Source: Eledone cirrhosa (Eukaryota; Mollusca; Cephalopoda; Octopoda; Eledonidae). Taken from it: a stretch of 64,000 bases of DNA. Where the stretch lies: NCBI GenBank assembly GCA_964016885.1, contig OZ024744.1:21831798-21895797 (forward strand), given 5' to 3'. Within the stretch, counting starts at the first letter, position 1. Each line of letters opens with the position of its first letter. Position numbers and translations under genes: made by a program. Positions 1 to 13,411 of this stretch are shown here, piece by piece. The notes beneath the pieces were generated by a model. That model was not told the DNA's origin, did not search any database, and saw nothing but the letters and a program-made list of their open reading frames with translations.

Positions 1-1256
1 GAGGTAACAGCAACAACAGCTATGACATCTTCAGACAGTTAGAAGAGGTGACAGGCACAACAGCTGTGACATCTGTAGACAGTTGGAAGAGGTGACAGCC
101 ACAACAGCTATGACATCTTCAGACAGTTAGAAGAGGTGACAGCCACAAGAGCTATGACATCTTCAGACAGTTAGAAGAGGTGACAGGAACAACAGCTATG
201 ACGTCTTCAGACAGTTAGAAGAGGTGACAGGCACAACAGCTATGTCATCTTCAGACAGTTAGAAGAGGTGACAGCAACAACAGCTATGACATCTTTAGAC
301 AGTTAGAAGCGGTGACAGCCACAACAGCTATGACATATTCAGACAGTTAGAAGAGGTGACGGCAACAACAGCTATGAGATCTTCAGACTGAAGAGGTGAC
401 AGCCACAACAGCTATGACATCTTCAGACAAAAGAGCTGACAGGCACAACAGCTATGTGATCTTCAGACAGAAGAGGTGACAGCCACAACTGCTATGACAT
501 CTTCAGACAGAAGAGGTGACAGGCACAACAGCTATGACATCTTCAGACAGTTAGAAGAGGGTGACAGCCTCAACAGCTATGACATCTTTAGACAGTTAGA
601 AGAGGTGACAGCCACAACAGCTATGACATCTTCAGACAGTTAGAAGAGGTGACAGCCACAACAGCTATGACATATTTAGACAGTTAGAAGATGTGACAGG
701 AACAACAGCTATGACGTCTTCAGACAGTTAGAAGAGGTGACAGGCACAACAGCTATGACATCTTCAGACAGGTAGAAGAGGTGACAGCAACAACAGCTAT
801 GACATCTTCAGACAGAAGAGGTGACAGCCACAACAGCTATGACATCTTTAGACAGTTAGAAGAGGTGACAGCCACGACAGCTATGAGATATTCAGACAGT
901 TAGAAGAGGTGACAGGCACAACAGCTATGACATCTTCAGACAGTTAGAAGAGGTGACAGCCACAACAGCTATGCCATATTTAGACAGTTAGAAGAGGTGA
1001 CAGGAAGAACAGCTATGACATCTTCAGACAGTTAGAAGAGGTGACAGGCACAACAGCTATGACTTCTTCAGACAGTTAGAAGAGGTGACAGCAACAACAG
1101 TTATGACATCTTCAGACAGTTAGAAGAGGTGACAGCCACAACAGCTATGACGTCTTTAGACAGTTAGAAGAGGTGACAGTAACAACAGCTATGACATATT
1201 CAGAAGTTAGAAGAGGTAACAGGCACAACAGCTATGACATCTTCAGACAGTTAGAA
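1..1256 (+). repeat. Partial higher-order unit at left edge
   Basis: This stretch begins with a GAGGTAACAGCAAC monomer followed by the GCTGTGACATCTGTAG subtype. It matches 2,889 onward at an offset of 2,888 bp and 6,062 onward at an offset of 6,061 bp. The match with 2,889 onward breaks near 1,260 (4,150 in the partner). At that point this copy returns directly to a GAGGTAACAGCAAC monomer, while the partner continues into a 40-bp monomer with CCTCAGGCAG. The segment is therefore the truncated end of a unit that starts left of the window. It holds one cassette marker at 1,173. Confidence 0.85.
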
Positions 1257-4200
1257 GAGGTAACAGCAACAACAGCTATGACATCTTCAGACAGTTAGAA
1301 GAGGTGACAGGCACAACAGCTGTGACATCTGTAGACAGTTGGAAGAGGTGACAGCCACAACAGCTATGACATCTTCAGACAGTTAGAAGAGGTGACAGCC
1401 ACAACAGCTATGACATCTTCAGACAGTTAGAAGAGGTGACAGGAACAACAGCTATGACGTCTTCAGACAGTTAGAAGAGGTGACAGGCACAACAGCTATG
1501 TCATCTTCAGACAGTTAGAAGAGGTGACAGCAACAACAGCTATGACATCTTTAGACAGTTAGAAGCGGTGACAGCCACAACAGCCATGACATCTTCAGAC
1601 AGTTAGAAGAGGTGACAGGCACAACAGCTATGACATCTTCAGACAGTTAGAAGAGGTGCCAGCCACAACAGCTATGACATATTCAGACAGTTAGAAGAGG
1701 TGACGGCAACAACAGCTATGAGATCTTCAGACTGAAGAGGTGACAGCCACAACAGCTATGACATCTTCAGACAAAAGAGCTGACAGGCACAACAGCTATG
1801 TGATCTTCAGACAGAAGAGGTGACAGCCACAACTGCTATGACATCTTCAGACAGAAGAGGTGACAGGCACAACAGCTATGACATCTTCAGACAGTTAGAA
1901 GGGGGTGACAGCCTCAACAGCTATGACATCTTTAGACAGTTAGAAGAGGTGACAGCCACAACAGCTATGACATCTTCAGACAATTAGAAGAGGTGACAGC
2001 AACAACAGCTATGACATCTTCAGACAGTTAGAAGAGGTGACAGCCACAACAGCTATGACGTCTTTAGACAGTTAGAAGAGGTGACAGTAACAACAGCTAT
2101 GACATCTTCATAAGTTAGAAGAGGTAACAGGCACAACAGCTATGACATCTTCAGACAGTTAGAAGAGGTGACAGCAACAACAGCTATGACATCTTCAGAC
2201 AGAAGAGGTGACAGCCACAACAACTATGACATCTTCAGACAGTTAGAAGAGCTGACAGGCACAACAGCTATGACATCTTTAGACAGTTAGAAGAGGTGAC
2301 AGCCACAACAGCTATGACATATTCAGACAGTTAGAAGAGGTGACAGGCACAACAGCTATGACATCTTCAGACAGTTAGAAGAGGTGACGGCAACAACAGC
2401 TATGAGATCTTCAGACAGAAGAGGTGACAGGCACAACAGCTATGACATCTTCAGAGAGAAGAGGTGAGAGGCACAACAGCTATGACATCTACAGACAGAA
2501 GAGGTGACAGCCACAACAGCTATGACATATTCAGACAGTTAGAAGAGGTGACAGCCACAACTGCTATGACATCTTCAGACAGTTATAAGATGTGACAGCC
2601 ACAACAGCTATGACATATTCAGTCAGAAGAGGTGACACTCACAACAGCTATGACATCTTCAGACAGTTAGAAGAGGTAACACCAACAACAGCTATGACAT
2701 CTTCAGACAGTTAGAAGAGGTGACAGGCACAACAGCTATGACATCTTTAGACAGTTGGAAGAGGTGACAGCCACAACAGCTATGACATCTCCAGACAGTT
2801 AGAAGAGGTGACAGCCACAACAGCTATGACATCTTCAGACAGAAGAGGTGACAGGCACAACAGCTATGACATCTTCAGACAGTTAGAAGAGGTAACAGCA
2901 ACAACAGCTATGACATCTTCAGACAGTTAGAAGAGGTGACAGGCACAACAGCTGTGACATCTGTAGACAGTTGGAAGAGGTGACAGCCACAACAGCTATG
3001 ACATCTTCAGACAGTTAGAAGAGGTGACAGCCACAAGAGCTATGACATCTTCAGACAGTTAGAAGAGGTGACAGGAACAACAGCTATGACGTCTTCAGAC
3101 AGTTAGAAGAGGTGACAGGCACAACAGCTATGTCATCTTCAGACAGTTAGAAGAGGTGACAGCAACAACAGCTATGACATCTTTAGACAGTTAGAAGCGG
3201 TGACAGCCACAACAGCTATGACATATTCAGACAGTTAGAAGAGGTGACGGCAACAACAGCTATGAGATCTTCAGACTGAAGAGGTGACAGCCACAACAGC
3301 TATGACATCTTCAGACAAAAGAGCTGACAGGCACAACAGCTATGTGATCTTCAGACAGAAGAGGTGACAGCCACAACTGCTATGACATCTTCAGACAGAA
3401 GAGGTGACAGGCACAACAGCTATGACATCTTCAGACAGTTAGAAGAGGGTGACAGCCTCAACAGCTATGACATCTTTAGACAGTTAGAAGAGGTGACAGC
3501 CACAACAGCTATGACATCTTCAGACAGTTAGAAGAGGTGACAGCCACAACAGCTATGACATATTTAGACAGTTAGAAGATGTGACAGGAACAACAGCTAT
3601 GACGTCTTCAGACAGTTAGAAGAGGTGACAGGCACAACAGCTATGACATCTTCAGACAGGTAGAAGAGGTGACAGCAACAACAGCTATGACATCTTCAGA
3701 CAGAAGAGGTGACAGCCACAACAGCTATGACATCTTTAGACAGTTAGAAGAGGTGACAGCCACGACAGCTATGAGATATTCAGACAGTTAGAAGAGGTGA
3801 CAGGCACAACAGCTATGACATCTTCAGACAGTTAGAAGAGGTGACAGCCACAACAGCTATGCCATATTTAGACAGTTAGAAGAGGTGACAGGAAGAACAG
3901 CTATGACATCTTCAGACAGTTAGAAGAGGTGACAGGCACAACAGCTATGACTTCTTCAGACAGTTAGAAGAGGTGACAGCAACAACAGTTATGACATCTT
4001 CAGACAGTTAGAAGAGGTGACAGCCACAACAGCTATGACGTCTTTAGACAGTTAGAAGAGGTGACAGTAACAACAGCTATGACATATTCAGAAGTTAGAA
4101 GAGGTAACAGGCACAACAGCTATGACATCTTCAGACAGTTAGAAGAGGTGACAGCAACAACAGCTATGACATCCTCAGGCAGAAGAGGTGACAGCCACAA

Positions 4201-7200
4201 CAACTATGACATCTTCAGACAGTTAGAAGAGCTGACAGGCACAACAGCTATGACATCTTTAGACAGTTAGAAGAGGTGACAGCCACAACAGCTATGACAT
4301 ATTCAGACAGTTAGAAGAGGTGACAGGCACAACAGCTATGACATCTTCAGACAGTTAGAAGAAGTGACGACAACAACAGCTATGAGATCTTCCGACAGAA
4401 GAGGTGACAGCCACAACAGCTATGACATCTTCAGAGAGAAGAGGTGACAGGCACAACAGCTATGACATCTACAGACAGAAGAGGTGACAGCCACAACAGC
4501 TATGACATATTCAGACAGAAGAGGTGACAGGCACAACAGCTATGACATCTTCGGACAGTTAGAAGAGGTAACAGCAACAACGGCTATGACAACCTCAGAC
4601 AGTTAGAAGAGGTGACAGGCACAACAGCTATGACATCTTTAGACAGTTAGAAGAGGTGACAGCCACCAGCTATGAGATATTCAGACAGTTAGAAGAGGTG
4701 ACAGGCACAACAGCTATGACATCTTCAGACAGTTAGAAGAGGTGACAGCCGCAACAGCTATGACATCTTTAGACAGTTAGAAGAGGTTACAGGAACAACA
4801 GCTATGACATCTTCAGAAAGAAGAGGTGACAGGCACAACAGCTATGACATCTACAGACAGAAGAGGTGACAGCCACAACAGCTATGGCATATTCAGACAG
4901 TTAGAAGAGGTGACAGCCACAGCAGCTATGACATCTTCAGACAGTTATAAGATGTGACAGCCACAACAGCTATGTCATATTCAGACAGAAGAGGTGACAG
5001 GCACATCAGCTATGACGTCTTTAGACAGTTAGAAGAGGTGACAGTAACAACAGCTATGACATCTTCAGAAGTTAGAAGAGGTAACAGGCACAACAGCTAT
5101 GGCATCTTCAGACAGTTAGAAGAGGTGACAGCAACAACAGCTATGACATCTTCAGACAGAAGAGGTGACAGCCACAACAACTATGACATCTTCAGACAGT
5201 TAGAAGAGCTGACAGGCACAACAGCTATGACATCTTTAGACAGTTAGAAGAGGTGACAGCCACAACAGCTATGACATATTCAGACAGTTAGAAGAGGTGA
5301 CAGGCACAACAGCTATGACATCTTCAGACAGTTAGAAGAGGTGACGGCAACAACAGCTATGAGATCTTCAGACAGAAGAGGTGACAGCCACAACAGCTAT
5401 GACATCTTCAGAGAGAAGAGGTGACAGGCACAACAGCTATGACATCTTCAGACAGAAGAGGTGACAGCCACAACAGCGATGACATATTCAGACAGTTAGA
5501 AGAGGTGACAGCCACAACAGCTATGACATATTCAGACAGAAGAGGTGACATGCACAACAGCTATGACATCTTCAGACAGTTAGAAGAGGTAACAGCAACA
5601 ACAGCTATGACATCTTCAGACAGTTAGAAGAGGTGACAGGCACAACAGCTATGACATCTTTAGACAGTTGGAAGAGGTGACAGCCACAACAGCTATGACA
5701 TCTTCAGACAGTTAGAAGAGGTGACAGACACAACAGCTATGACATCTTCAGACAGTTAGAAGAGGTGACAGGAACAACAGCTATGACATCTTTAGACAGT
5801 TAGAAGAGGTAACACCAACAACAGCTATGACATCTTCAGACAGTTAGAAGAGGTGACAGGCACAACAGCTATGACATCTTTAGACAGTTGGAAGAGGTGA
5901 CAGCCACAACAGCTATGACATCTCCAGACAGTTAGAAGAGGTGACAGCCACAACAGCTATGACATCTTCAGACAGAAGAGGTGACAGCCACAACAGCTAT
6001 GACATCTTCAGACAGAAGAGGTGACAGGCACAACAGCTATGACATCTTCAGACAGTTAGAAGAGGTAACAGCAACAACAGCTATGACATCTTCAGACAGT
6101 TAGAAGAGGTGACAGGCATAACAGCTGTGACATCTGTAGACAGTTGGAAGAGGTGACAGCCACAACAGCTATGACATCTTCAGACAGGTAGTAGAGGTGA
6201 CAGCCACAACAGCTATGACATCTTCAGACAGTTAGAAGAGGTGACAGGAACAACAGCTATGACGTCTTCAGACAGTTAGAAGAGGTGACAGGCACAACAG
6301 CTATGTCATCTTCAGACAGTTAGAAGAGGTGACAGCAACAACAGCTATGACATCTTTAGACAGTTAGAAGCGGTGACAGCCACAACAGCTATGACATATT
6401 CAGAGAGTTAGAAGAGGTGACGGCAACAACAGCTATGAGATCTTCAGACTGAAGAGGTGACAGCCACAACAGCTATGACATCTTCAGACAAAAGAGCTGA
6501 CAGGCACAACAGCTATGTGATCTTCAGACAGAAGAGGTGACAGCCACAACTGCTATGACATCTTCAGACAGAAGAGGTGACAGGCACAACAGCTATGACA
6601 TCTTCAGACAGTTAGAAGGGCTTGACAGCCTCAACAGCTATGACATCTTTAGACAGTTAGAAGAGGTGACAGCCACAACAGCTATGACATCTTCAGACAG
6701 TTAGAAGAGGTGACAGCCACAACAGCTATGACGTATTTAGACAGTTAGAAGATGTGACAGGAACAACAGCTATGACGTCTTCAGACAGTTAGAAGAGGTG
6801 ACAGGCACAACAGCTATGACATCTTCAGACAGGTAGAAGAGGTGACAGCAACAACAGCTATGACATCTTCAGACAGAAGAGGTGACAGCCACAACAGCTA
6901 TGACATCTTTAGACAGTTAGAAGAGGTGACAGCCACGACAGCTATGTGATATTCAGACAGTTAGAAGAGGTGACAGGCACAACAGCGATGACATCTTCAG
7001 ACAGTTAGAAGAGGTGACAGCCACAACAGCTATGACATATTTAGACAGTTAGAAGAGGTGACAGGAAGAACAGCTATGACATCTTCAGACAGTTAGAAGA
7101 GGTGACAGGCACAACAGCTATGACATCTTCAGACAGTTAGAAGAGGTGACAGCAACAACAGTTATGACATCTTCAGACAGTTAGAAGAGGTGACAGCCAC

Positions 7201-7401
7201 AACAGCTATGACGTCTTTAGACAGTTAGAAGAGGTGACAGTAACAACAGCTATGACATCTTCAGAAGTTAGAAGAGGTAACAGGCACAACAGCTATGACA
7301 TCTTCAGACAGTTAGAAGAGGTGACAGCCACAACAGCTATGACATCTTCAGACAGAAGAGGTGACAGGCACAACAGCTATGACATCTTCAGACAGTTAGA
7401 A
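1257..7401 (+). repeat. ~6.1-kb higher-order super-unit, copy A
   Basis: This is the first of two tandem copies. Start and end are set by the recurrence of the GAGGTAACAGCAAC monomer followed by GCTGTGACATCTGTAG at 1,257 and again at 7,402. It contains two related sub-units, starting at 2,889 and 6,062 as well as 1,257, and cassette markers at 2,081, 4,061, 5,038 and 7,234. Relative to copy B it carries an 88-bp insertion (two 44-bp monomers) near 1,583-1,670, after the GAAGCGGTGACAGCCACAAC monomer. That accounts for the change of offset from 6,145 to 6,057. Features shared only with copy B include a 3-bp deletion (GCCACCAGCTATGAG near 4,663) and a CAACCTCAGAC variant near 4,590. Boundaries are accurate to about one monomer. 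Confidence 0.85.
7187..7318 (+). repeat. Example of the recurrent ordered cassette
   Basis: This is a representative of the motif that recurs about 41 times. Its monomer order is: one with TGACGTCTTTAG; one with GACAGTAACAAC that ends TCAGAAGTTAG (43 bp); then GAGGTAACAGGCAC. In most copies these are followed by a 40-bp GCAACAACAG monomer, one with ACAACAACTATG, then GAGCTGACAGGCAC. This particular copy instead continues into GTGACAGCCAC after the third monomer. Markers (first base of GTGACAGTAAC or equivalent) are at 1173, 4061, 5038, 7234, 10118, 11095, 13291, 14103, 16185, 18398, 20736, 21635, 24215, 26763, 29043, 32209, 34348, 35371, 37727, 40378, 41605, 42473, 43405, 44336, 45107, 46126, 48134, 49290, 51167, 52279, 53302, 55438, 56594, 56985, 59073 and 61172. 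A TCATAAGTTAG form is at 2081, 8138, 15120, 17458 and 19671. Confidence 0.85.
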
Positions 7402-10400
7402 GAGGTAACAGCAACAACAGCTATGACATCTTCAGACAGTTAGAAGAGGTGACAGGCACAACAGCTGTGACATCTGTAGACAGTTGGAAGAGGTGACAGC
7501 CACAACAGCTATGACATCTTCAGACAGTTAGAAGAGGTGACAGCCACAACAGCTATGACATCTTCAGACAGTTAGAAGAGGTGACAGGAACAACAGCTAT
7601 GACGTCTTCAGACAGTTAGAAGAGGTGACAGGCACAACAGCTATGTCATCTTCAGACAGTTAGAAGAGGTGACAGCAACAACAGCTATGACATCTTTAGA
7701 CAGTTAGAAGCGGTGACAGCCACAACAGCTATGACATATTCAGACAGTTAGAAGAGGTGACGGCAACAACAGCTATGAGATCTTCAGACTGAAGAGGTGA
7801 CAGCCACAACAGCTATGACATCTTCAGACAAAAGAGCTGACAGGCACAACAGCTATGTGATCTTCAGACAGAAGAGGTGACAGCCACAACTGCTATGACA
7901 TCTTCAGACAGAAGAGGTGACAGGCACAACAGCTATGACATCTTCAGACAGTTAGAAGGGGGTGACAGCCTCAACAGCTATGACATCTTTAGACAGTTAG
8001 AAGAGGTGACAGCCACAACAGCTATGACATCTTCAGACAATTAGAAGAGGTGACAGCAACAACAGCTATGACATCTTCAGACAGTTAGAAGAGGTGACAG
8101 CCCCAACAGCTATGACGTCTTTAGACAGTTAGAAGAGGTGACAGTAACAACAGCTATGACATCTTCATAAGTTAGAAGAGGTAACAGGCACAACAGCTAT
8201 GACATCTTCAGACAGTTAGAAGAGGTGACAGCAACAACAGCTATGACATCTTCAGACAGAAGAGGTGACAGCCACAACAACTATGACATCTTCAGACAGT
8301 TAGAAGAGCTGACAGGCACAACAGCTATGACATCTTTAGACAGTTAGAAGAGGTGACAGCCACAACAGCTATGACATATTCAGACAGTTAGAAGAGGTGA
8401 CAGGCACAACAGCTATGACATCTTCAGACAGTTAGAAGAGGTGACGGCAACAACAGCTATGAGATCTTCAGACAGAAGAGGTGACAGGCACAACAGCTAT
8501 GACATCTTCAGAGAGAAGAGGTGAGAGGCACAACAGCTATGACATCTACAGACAGAAGAGGTGACAGCCACAACAGCTATGACATATTCAGACAGTTAGA
8601 AGAGGTGACAGCCACAACTGCTATGACATCTTCAGACAGTTATAAGATGTGACAGCCACAACAGCTATGACATATTCAGTCAGAAGAGGTGACACTCACA
8701 ACAGCTATGACATCTTCAGACAGTTAGAAGAGGTAACACCAACAACAGCTATGACATCTTCAGACAGTTAGAAGAGGTGACAGGCACAACAGCTATGACA
8801 TCTTTAGACAGTTGGAAGAGGTGACAGCCACAACAGCTATGACATCTCCAGACAGTTAGAAGAGGTGACAGCCACAACAGCTATGACATCTTCAGACAGA
8901 AGAGGTGACAGGCACAACAGCTATGACATCTTCAGACAGTTAGAAGAGGTAACAGCAACAACAGCTATGACATCTTCAGACAGTTAGAAGAGGTGACAGG
9001 CACAACAGCTGTGACATCTGTAGACAGTTGGAAGAGGTGACAGCCACAACAGCTATGACATCTTCAGACAGTTAGAAGAGGTGACAGCCACAAGAGCTAT
9101 GACATCTTCAGACAGTTAGAAGAGGTGACAGGAACAACAGCTATGACGTCTTCAGACAGTTAGAAGAGGTGACAGGCACAACAGCTATGTCATCTTCAGA
9201 CAGTTAGAAGAGGTGACAGCAACAACAGCTATGACATCTTTAGACAGTTAGAAGCGGTGACAGCCACAACAGCTATGACATATTCAGACAGTTAGAAGAG
9301 GTGACGGCAACAACAGCTATGAGATCTTCAGACTGAAGAGGTGACAGCCACAACAGCTATGACATCTTCAGACAAAAGAGCTGACAGGCACAACAGCTAT
9401 GTGATCTTCAGACAGAAGAGGTGACAGCCACAACTGCTATGACATCTTCAGACAGAAGAGGTGACAGGCACAACAGCTATGACATCTTCAGACAGTTAGA
9501 AGAGGGTGACAGCCTCAACAGCTATGACATCTTTAGACAGTTAGAAGAGGTGACAGCCACAACAGCTATGACATCTTCAGACAGTTAGAAGAGGTGACAG
9601 CCACAACAGCTATGACATATTTAGACAGTTAGAAGATGTGACAGGAACAACAGCTATGACGTCTTCAGACAGTTAGAAGAGGTGACAGGCACAACAGCTA
9701 TGACATCTTCAGACAGGTAGAAGAGGTGACAGCAACAACAGCTATGACATCTTCAGACAGAAGAGGTGACAGCCACAACAGCTATGACATCTTTAGACAG
9801 TTAGAAGAGGTGACAGCCACGACAGCTATGAGATATTCAGACAGTTAGAAGAGGTGACAGGCACAACAGCTATGACATCTTCAGACAGTTAGAAGAGGTG
9901 ACAGCCACAACAGCTATGCCATATTTAGACAGTTAGAAGAGGTGACAGGAAGAACAGCTATGACATCTTCAGACAGTTAGAAGAGGTGACAGGCACAACA
10001 GCTATGACTTCTTCAGACAGTTAGAAGAGGTGACAGCAACAACAGTTATGACATCTTCAGACAGTTAGAAGAGGTGACAGCCACAACAGCTATGACGTCT
10101 TTAGACAGTTAGAAGAGGTGACAGTAACAACAGCTATGACATATTCAGAAGTTAGAAGAGGTAACAGGCACAACAGCTATGACATCTTCAGACAGTTAGA
10201 AGAGGTGACAGCAACAACAGCTATGACATCCTCAGGCAGAAGAGGTGACAGCCACAACAACTATGACATCTTCAGACAGTTAGAAGAGCTGACAGGCACA
10301 ACAGCTATGACATCTTTAGACAGTTAGAAGAGGTGACAGCCACAACAGCTATGACATATTCAGACAGTTAGAAGAGGTGACAGGCACAACAGCTATGACA

Positions 10401-13400
10401 TCTTCAGACAGTTAGAAGAAGTGACGACAACAACAGCTATGAGATCTTCCGACAGAAGAGGTGACAGCCACAACAGCTATGACATCTTCAGAGAGAAGAG
10501 GTGACAGGCACAACAGCTATGACATCTACAGACAGAAGAGGTGACAGCCACAACAGCTATGACATATTCAGACAGAAGAGGTGACAGGCACAACAGCTAT
10601 GACATCTTCGGACAGTTAGAAGAGGTAACAGCAACAACGGCTATGACAACCTCAGACAGTTAGAAGAGGTGACAGGCACAACAGCTATGACATCTTTAGA
10701 CAGTTAGAAGAGGTGACAGCCACCAGCTATGAGATATTCAGACAGTTAGAAGAGGTGACAGGCACAACAGCTATGACATCTTCAGACAGTTAGAAGAGGT
10801 GACAGCCGCAACAGCTATGACATCTTTAGACAGTTAGAAGAGGTTACAGGAACAACAGCTATGACATCTTCAGAAAGAAGAGGTGACAGGCACAACAGCT
10901 ATGACATCTACAGACAGAAGAGGTGACAGCCACAACAGCTATGGCATATTCAGACAGTTAGAAGAGGTGACAGCCACAGCAGCTATGACATCTTCAGACA
11001 GTTATAAGATGTGACAGCCACAACAGCTATGTCATATTCAGACAGAAGAGGTGACAGGCACATCAGCTATGACGTCTTTAGACAGTTAGAAGAGGTGACA
11101 GTAACAACAGCTATGACATCTTCAGAAGTTAGAAGAGGTAACAGGCACAACAGCTATGACATCTTCAGACAGTTAGAAGAGGTGACAGCAACAACAGCTA
11201 TGACATCTTCAGACAGAAGAGGTGACAGCCACAACAACTATGACATCTTCAGACAGTTAGAAGAGCTGACAGGCACAACAGCTATGACATCTTTAGACAG
11301 TTAGAAGAGGTGACAGCCACAACAGCTATGACATATTCAGACAGTTAGAAGAGGTGACAGGCACAACAGCTATGACATCTTCAGACAGTTAGAAGAGGTG
11401 ACGGCAACAACAGCTATGAGATCTTCAGACAGAAGAGGTGACAGCCACAACAGCTATGACATCTTCAGAGAGAAGAGGTGACAGGCACAACAGCTATGAC
11501 ATCTACAGACAGAAGAGGTGACAGCCACAACAGCGATGACATATTCAGACAGTTAGAAGAGGTGACAGCCACAACAGCTATGACATATTCAGACAGAAGA
11601 GGTGACATGCACAACAGCTATGACATCTTCAGACAGTTAGAAGAGGTAACAGCAACAACAGCTATGACATCTTCAGACAGTTAGAAGAGGTGACAGGCAC
11701 AACAGCTATGACATCTTTAGACAGTTGGAAGAGGTGACAGCCACAACAGCTATGACATCTTCAGACAGTTAGAAGAGGTGACAGACACAACAGCTATGAC
11801 ATCTTCAGACAGTTAGAAGAGGTGACAGGAACAACAGCTATGACATCTTTAGACAGTTAGAAGAGGTAACACCAACAACAGCTATGACATCTTCAGACAG
11901 TTAGAAGAGGTGACAGGCACAACAGCTATGACATCTTTAGACAGTTGGAAGAGGTGACAGCCACAACAGCTATGACATCTCTAGACAGTTAGAAGAGGTG
12001 ACAGGCACAACAGCTATGACATCTTCAGACAGAAGAGGTGACAGCCACAACAGCTATGACATCTTCAGACAGAAGAGGTGACAGGCACAACAGCTATGAC
12101 ATCTTCAGACAGTTAGAAGAGGTAACAGCAACAACAGCTATGACATCTTCAGACAGTTAGAAGAGGTGACAGGCATAACAGCTGTGACATCTGTAGACAG
12201 TTGGAAGAGGTGACAGCCACAACAGCTATGACATCTTCAGACAGGTAGTAGAGGTGACAGCCACAACAGCTATGACATCTTCAGACAGTTAGAAGAGGTG
12301 ACAGGAACAACAGCTATGACGTCTTCAGACAGTTAGAAGAGGTGACAGGCACAACAGCTATGTCATCTTCAGACAGTTAGAAGAGGTGACAGCAACAACA
12401 GCTATGACATCTTTAGACAGTTAGAAGCGGTGACAGCCACAACAGCTATGACATATTCAGAGAGTTAGAAGAGGTGACGGCAACAACAGCTATGAGATCT
12501 TCAGACTGAAGAGGTGACAGCCACAACAGCTATGACATCTTCAGACAAAAGAGCTGACAGGCACAACAGCTATGTGATCTTCAGACAGAAGAGGTGACAG
12601 CCACAACTGCTATGACATCTTCAGACAGAAGAGGTGACAGGCACAACAGCTATGACATCTTCAGACAGTTAGAAGGGCTTGACAGCCTCAACAGCTATGA
12701 CATCTTTAGACAGTTAGAAGAGGTGACAGCCACAACAGCTATGACATCTTCAGACAGTTAGAAGAGGTGACAGCCACAACAGCTATGACGTATTTAGACA
12801 GTTAGAAGATGTGACAGGAACAACAGCTATGACGTCTTCAGACAGTTAGAAGAGGTGACAGGCACAACAGCTATGACATCTTCAGACAGGTAGAAGAGGT
12901 GACAGCAACAACAGCTATGACATCTTCAGACAGAAGAGGTGACAGCCACAACAGCTATGACATCTTTAGACAGTTAGAAGAGGTGACAGCCACGACAGCT
13001 ATGTGATATTCAGACAGTTAGAAGAGGTGACAGGCACAACAGCGATGACATCTTCAGACAGTTAGAAGAGGTGACAGCCACAACAGCTATGACATATTTA
13101 GACAGTTAGAAGAGGTGACAGGAAGAACAGCTATGACATCTTCAGACAGTTAGAAGAGGTGACAGGCACAACAGCTATGACATCTTCAGACAGTTAGAAG
13201 AGGTGACAGCAACAACAGTTATGACATCTTCAGACAGTTAGAAGAGGTGACAGCCACAACAGCTATGACGTCTTTAGACAGTTAGAAGAGGTGACAGTAA
13301 CAACAGCTATGACATCTTCAGAAGTTAGAAGAGGTAACAGGCACAACAGCTATGACATCTTCAGACAGTTAGAAGAGGTGACAGCCACAACAGCTATGAC

Positions 13401-13411
13401 ATCTTCAGACA
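7402..13411 (+). repeat. ~6.06-kb higher-order super-unit, copy B
   Basis: This is the second tandem copy. From 8,946 it follows copy A from 2,889 at a constant offset of 6,057 bp to about 13,411, where TCAGACATTTAG replaces TCAGACAGAAG. In the roughly 4.4 kb compared at that offset I noted only a few substitutions. These are 5,102 versus 11,159 (GGCATC/GACATC), 5,447 versus 11,504 (TCTTCAG/TCTACAG), and 5,926 versus 11,983 and 5,943 versus 12,000. One further difference, CCCCAAC near 8,101, is seen against 2,041. Cassette markers lie at 8,138, 10,118, 11,095 and 13,291. The similarity implies recent unequal exchange or segmental amplification, or an assembly duplication that long reads would have to exclude. 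Confidence 0.85.
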
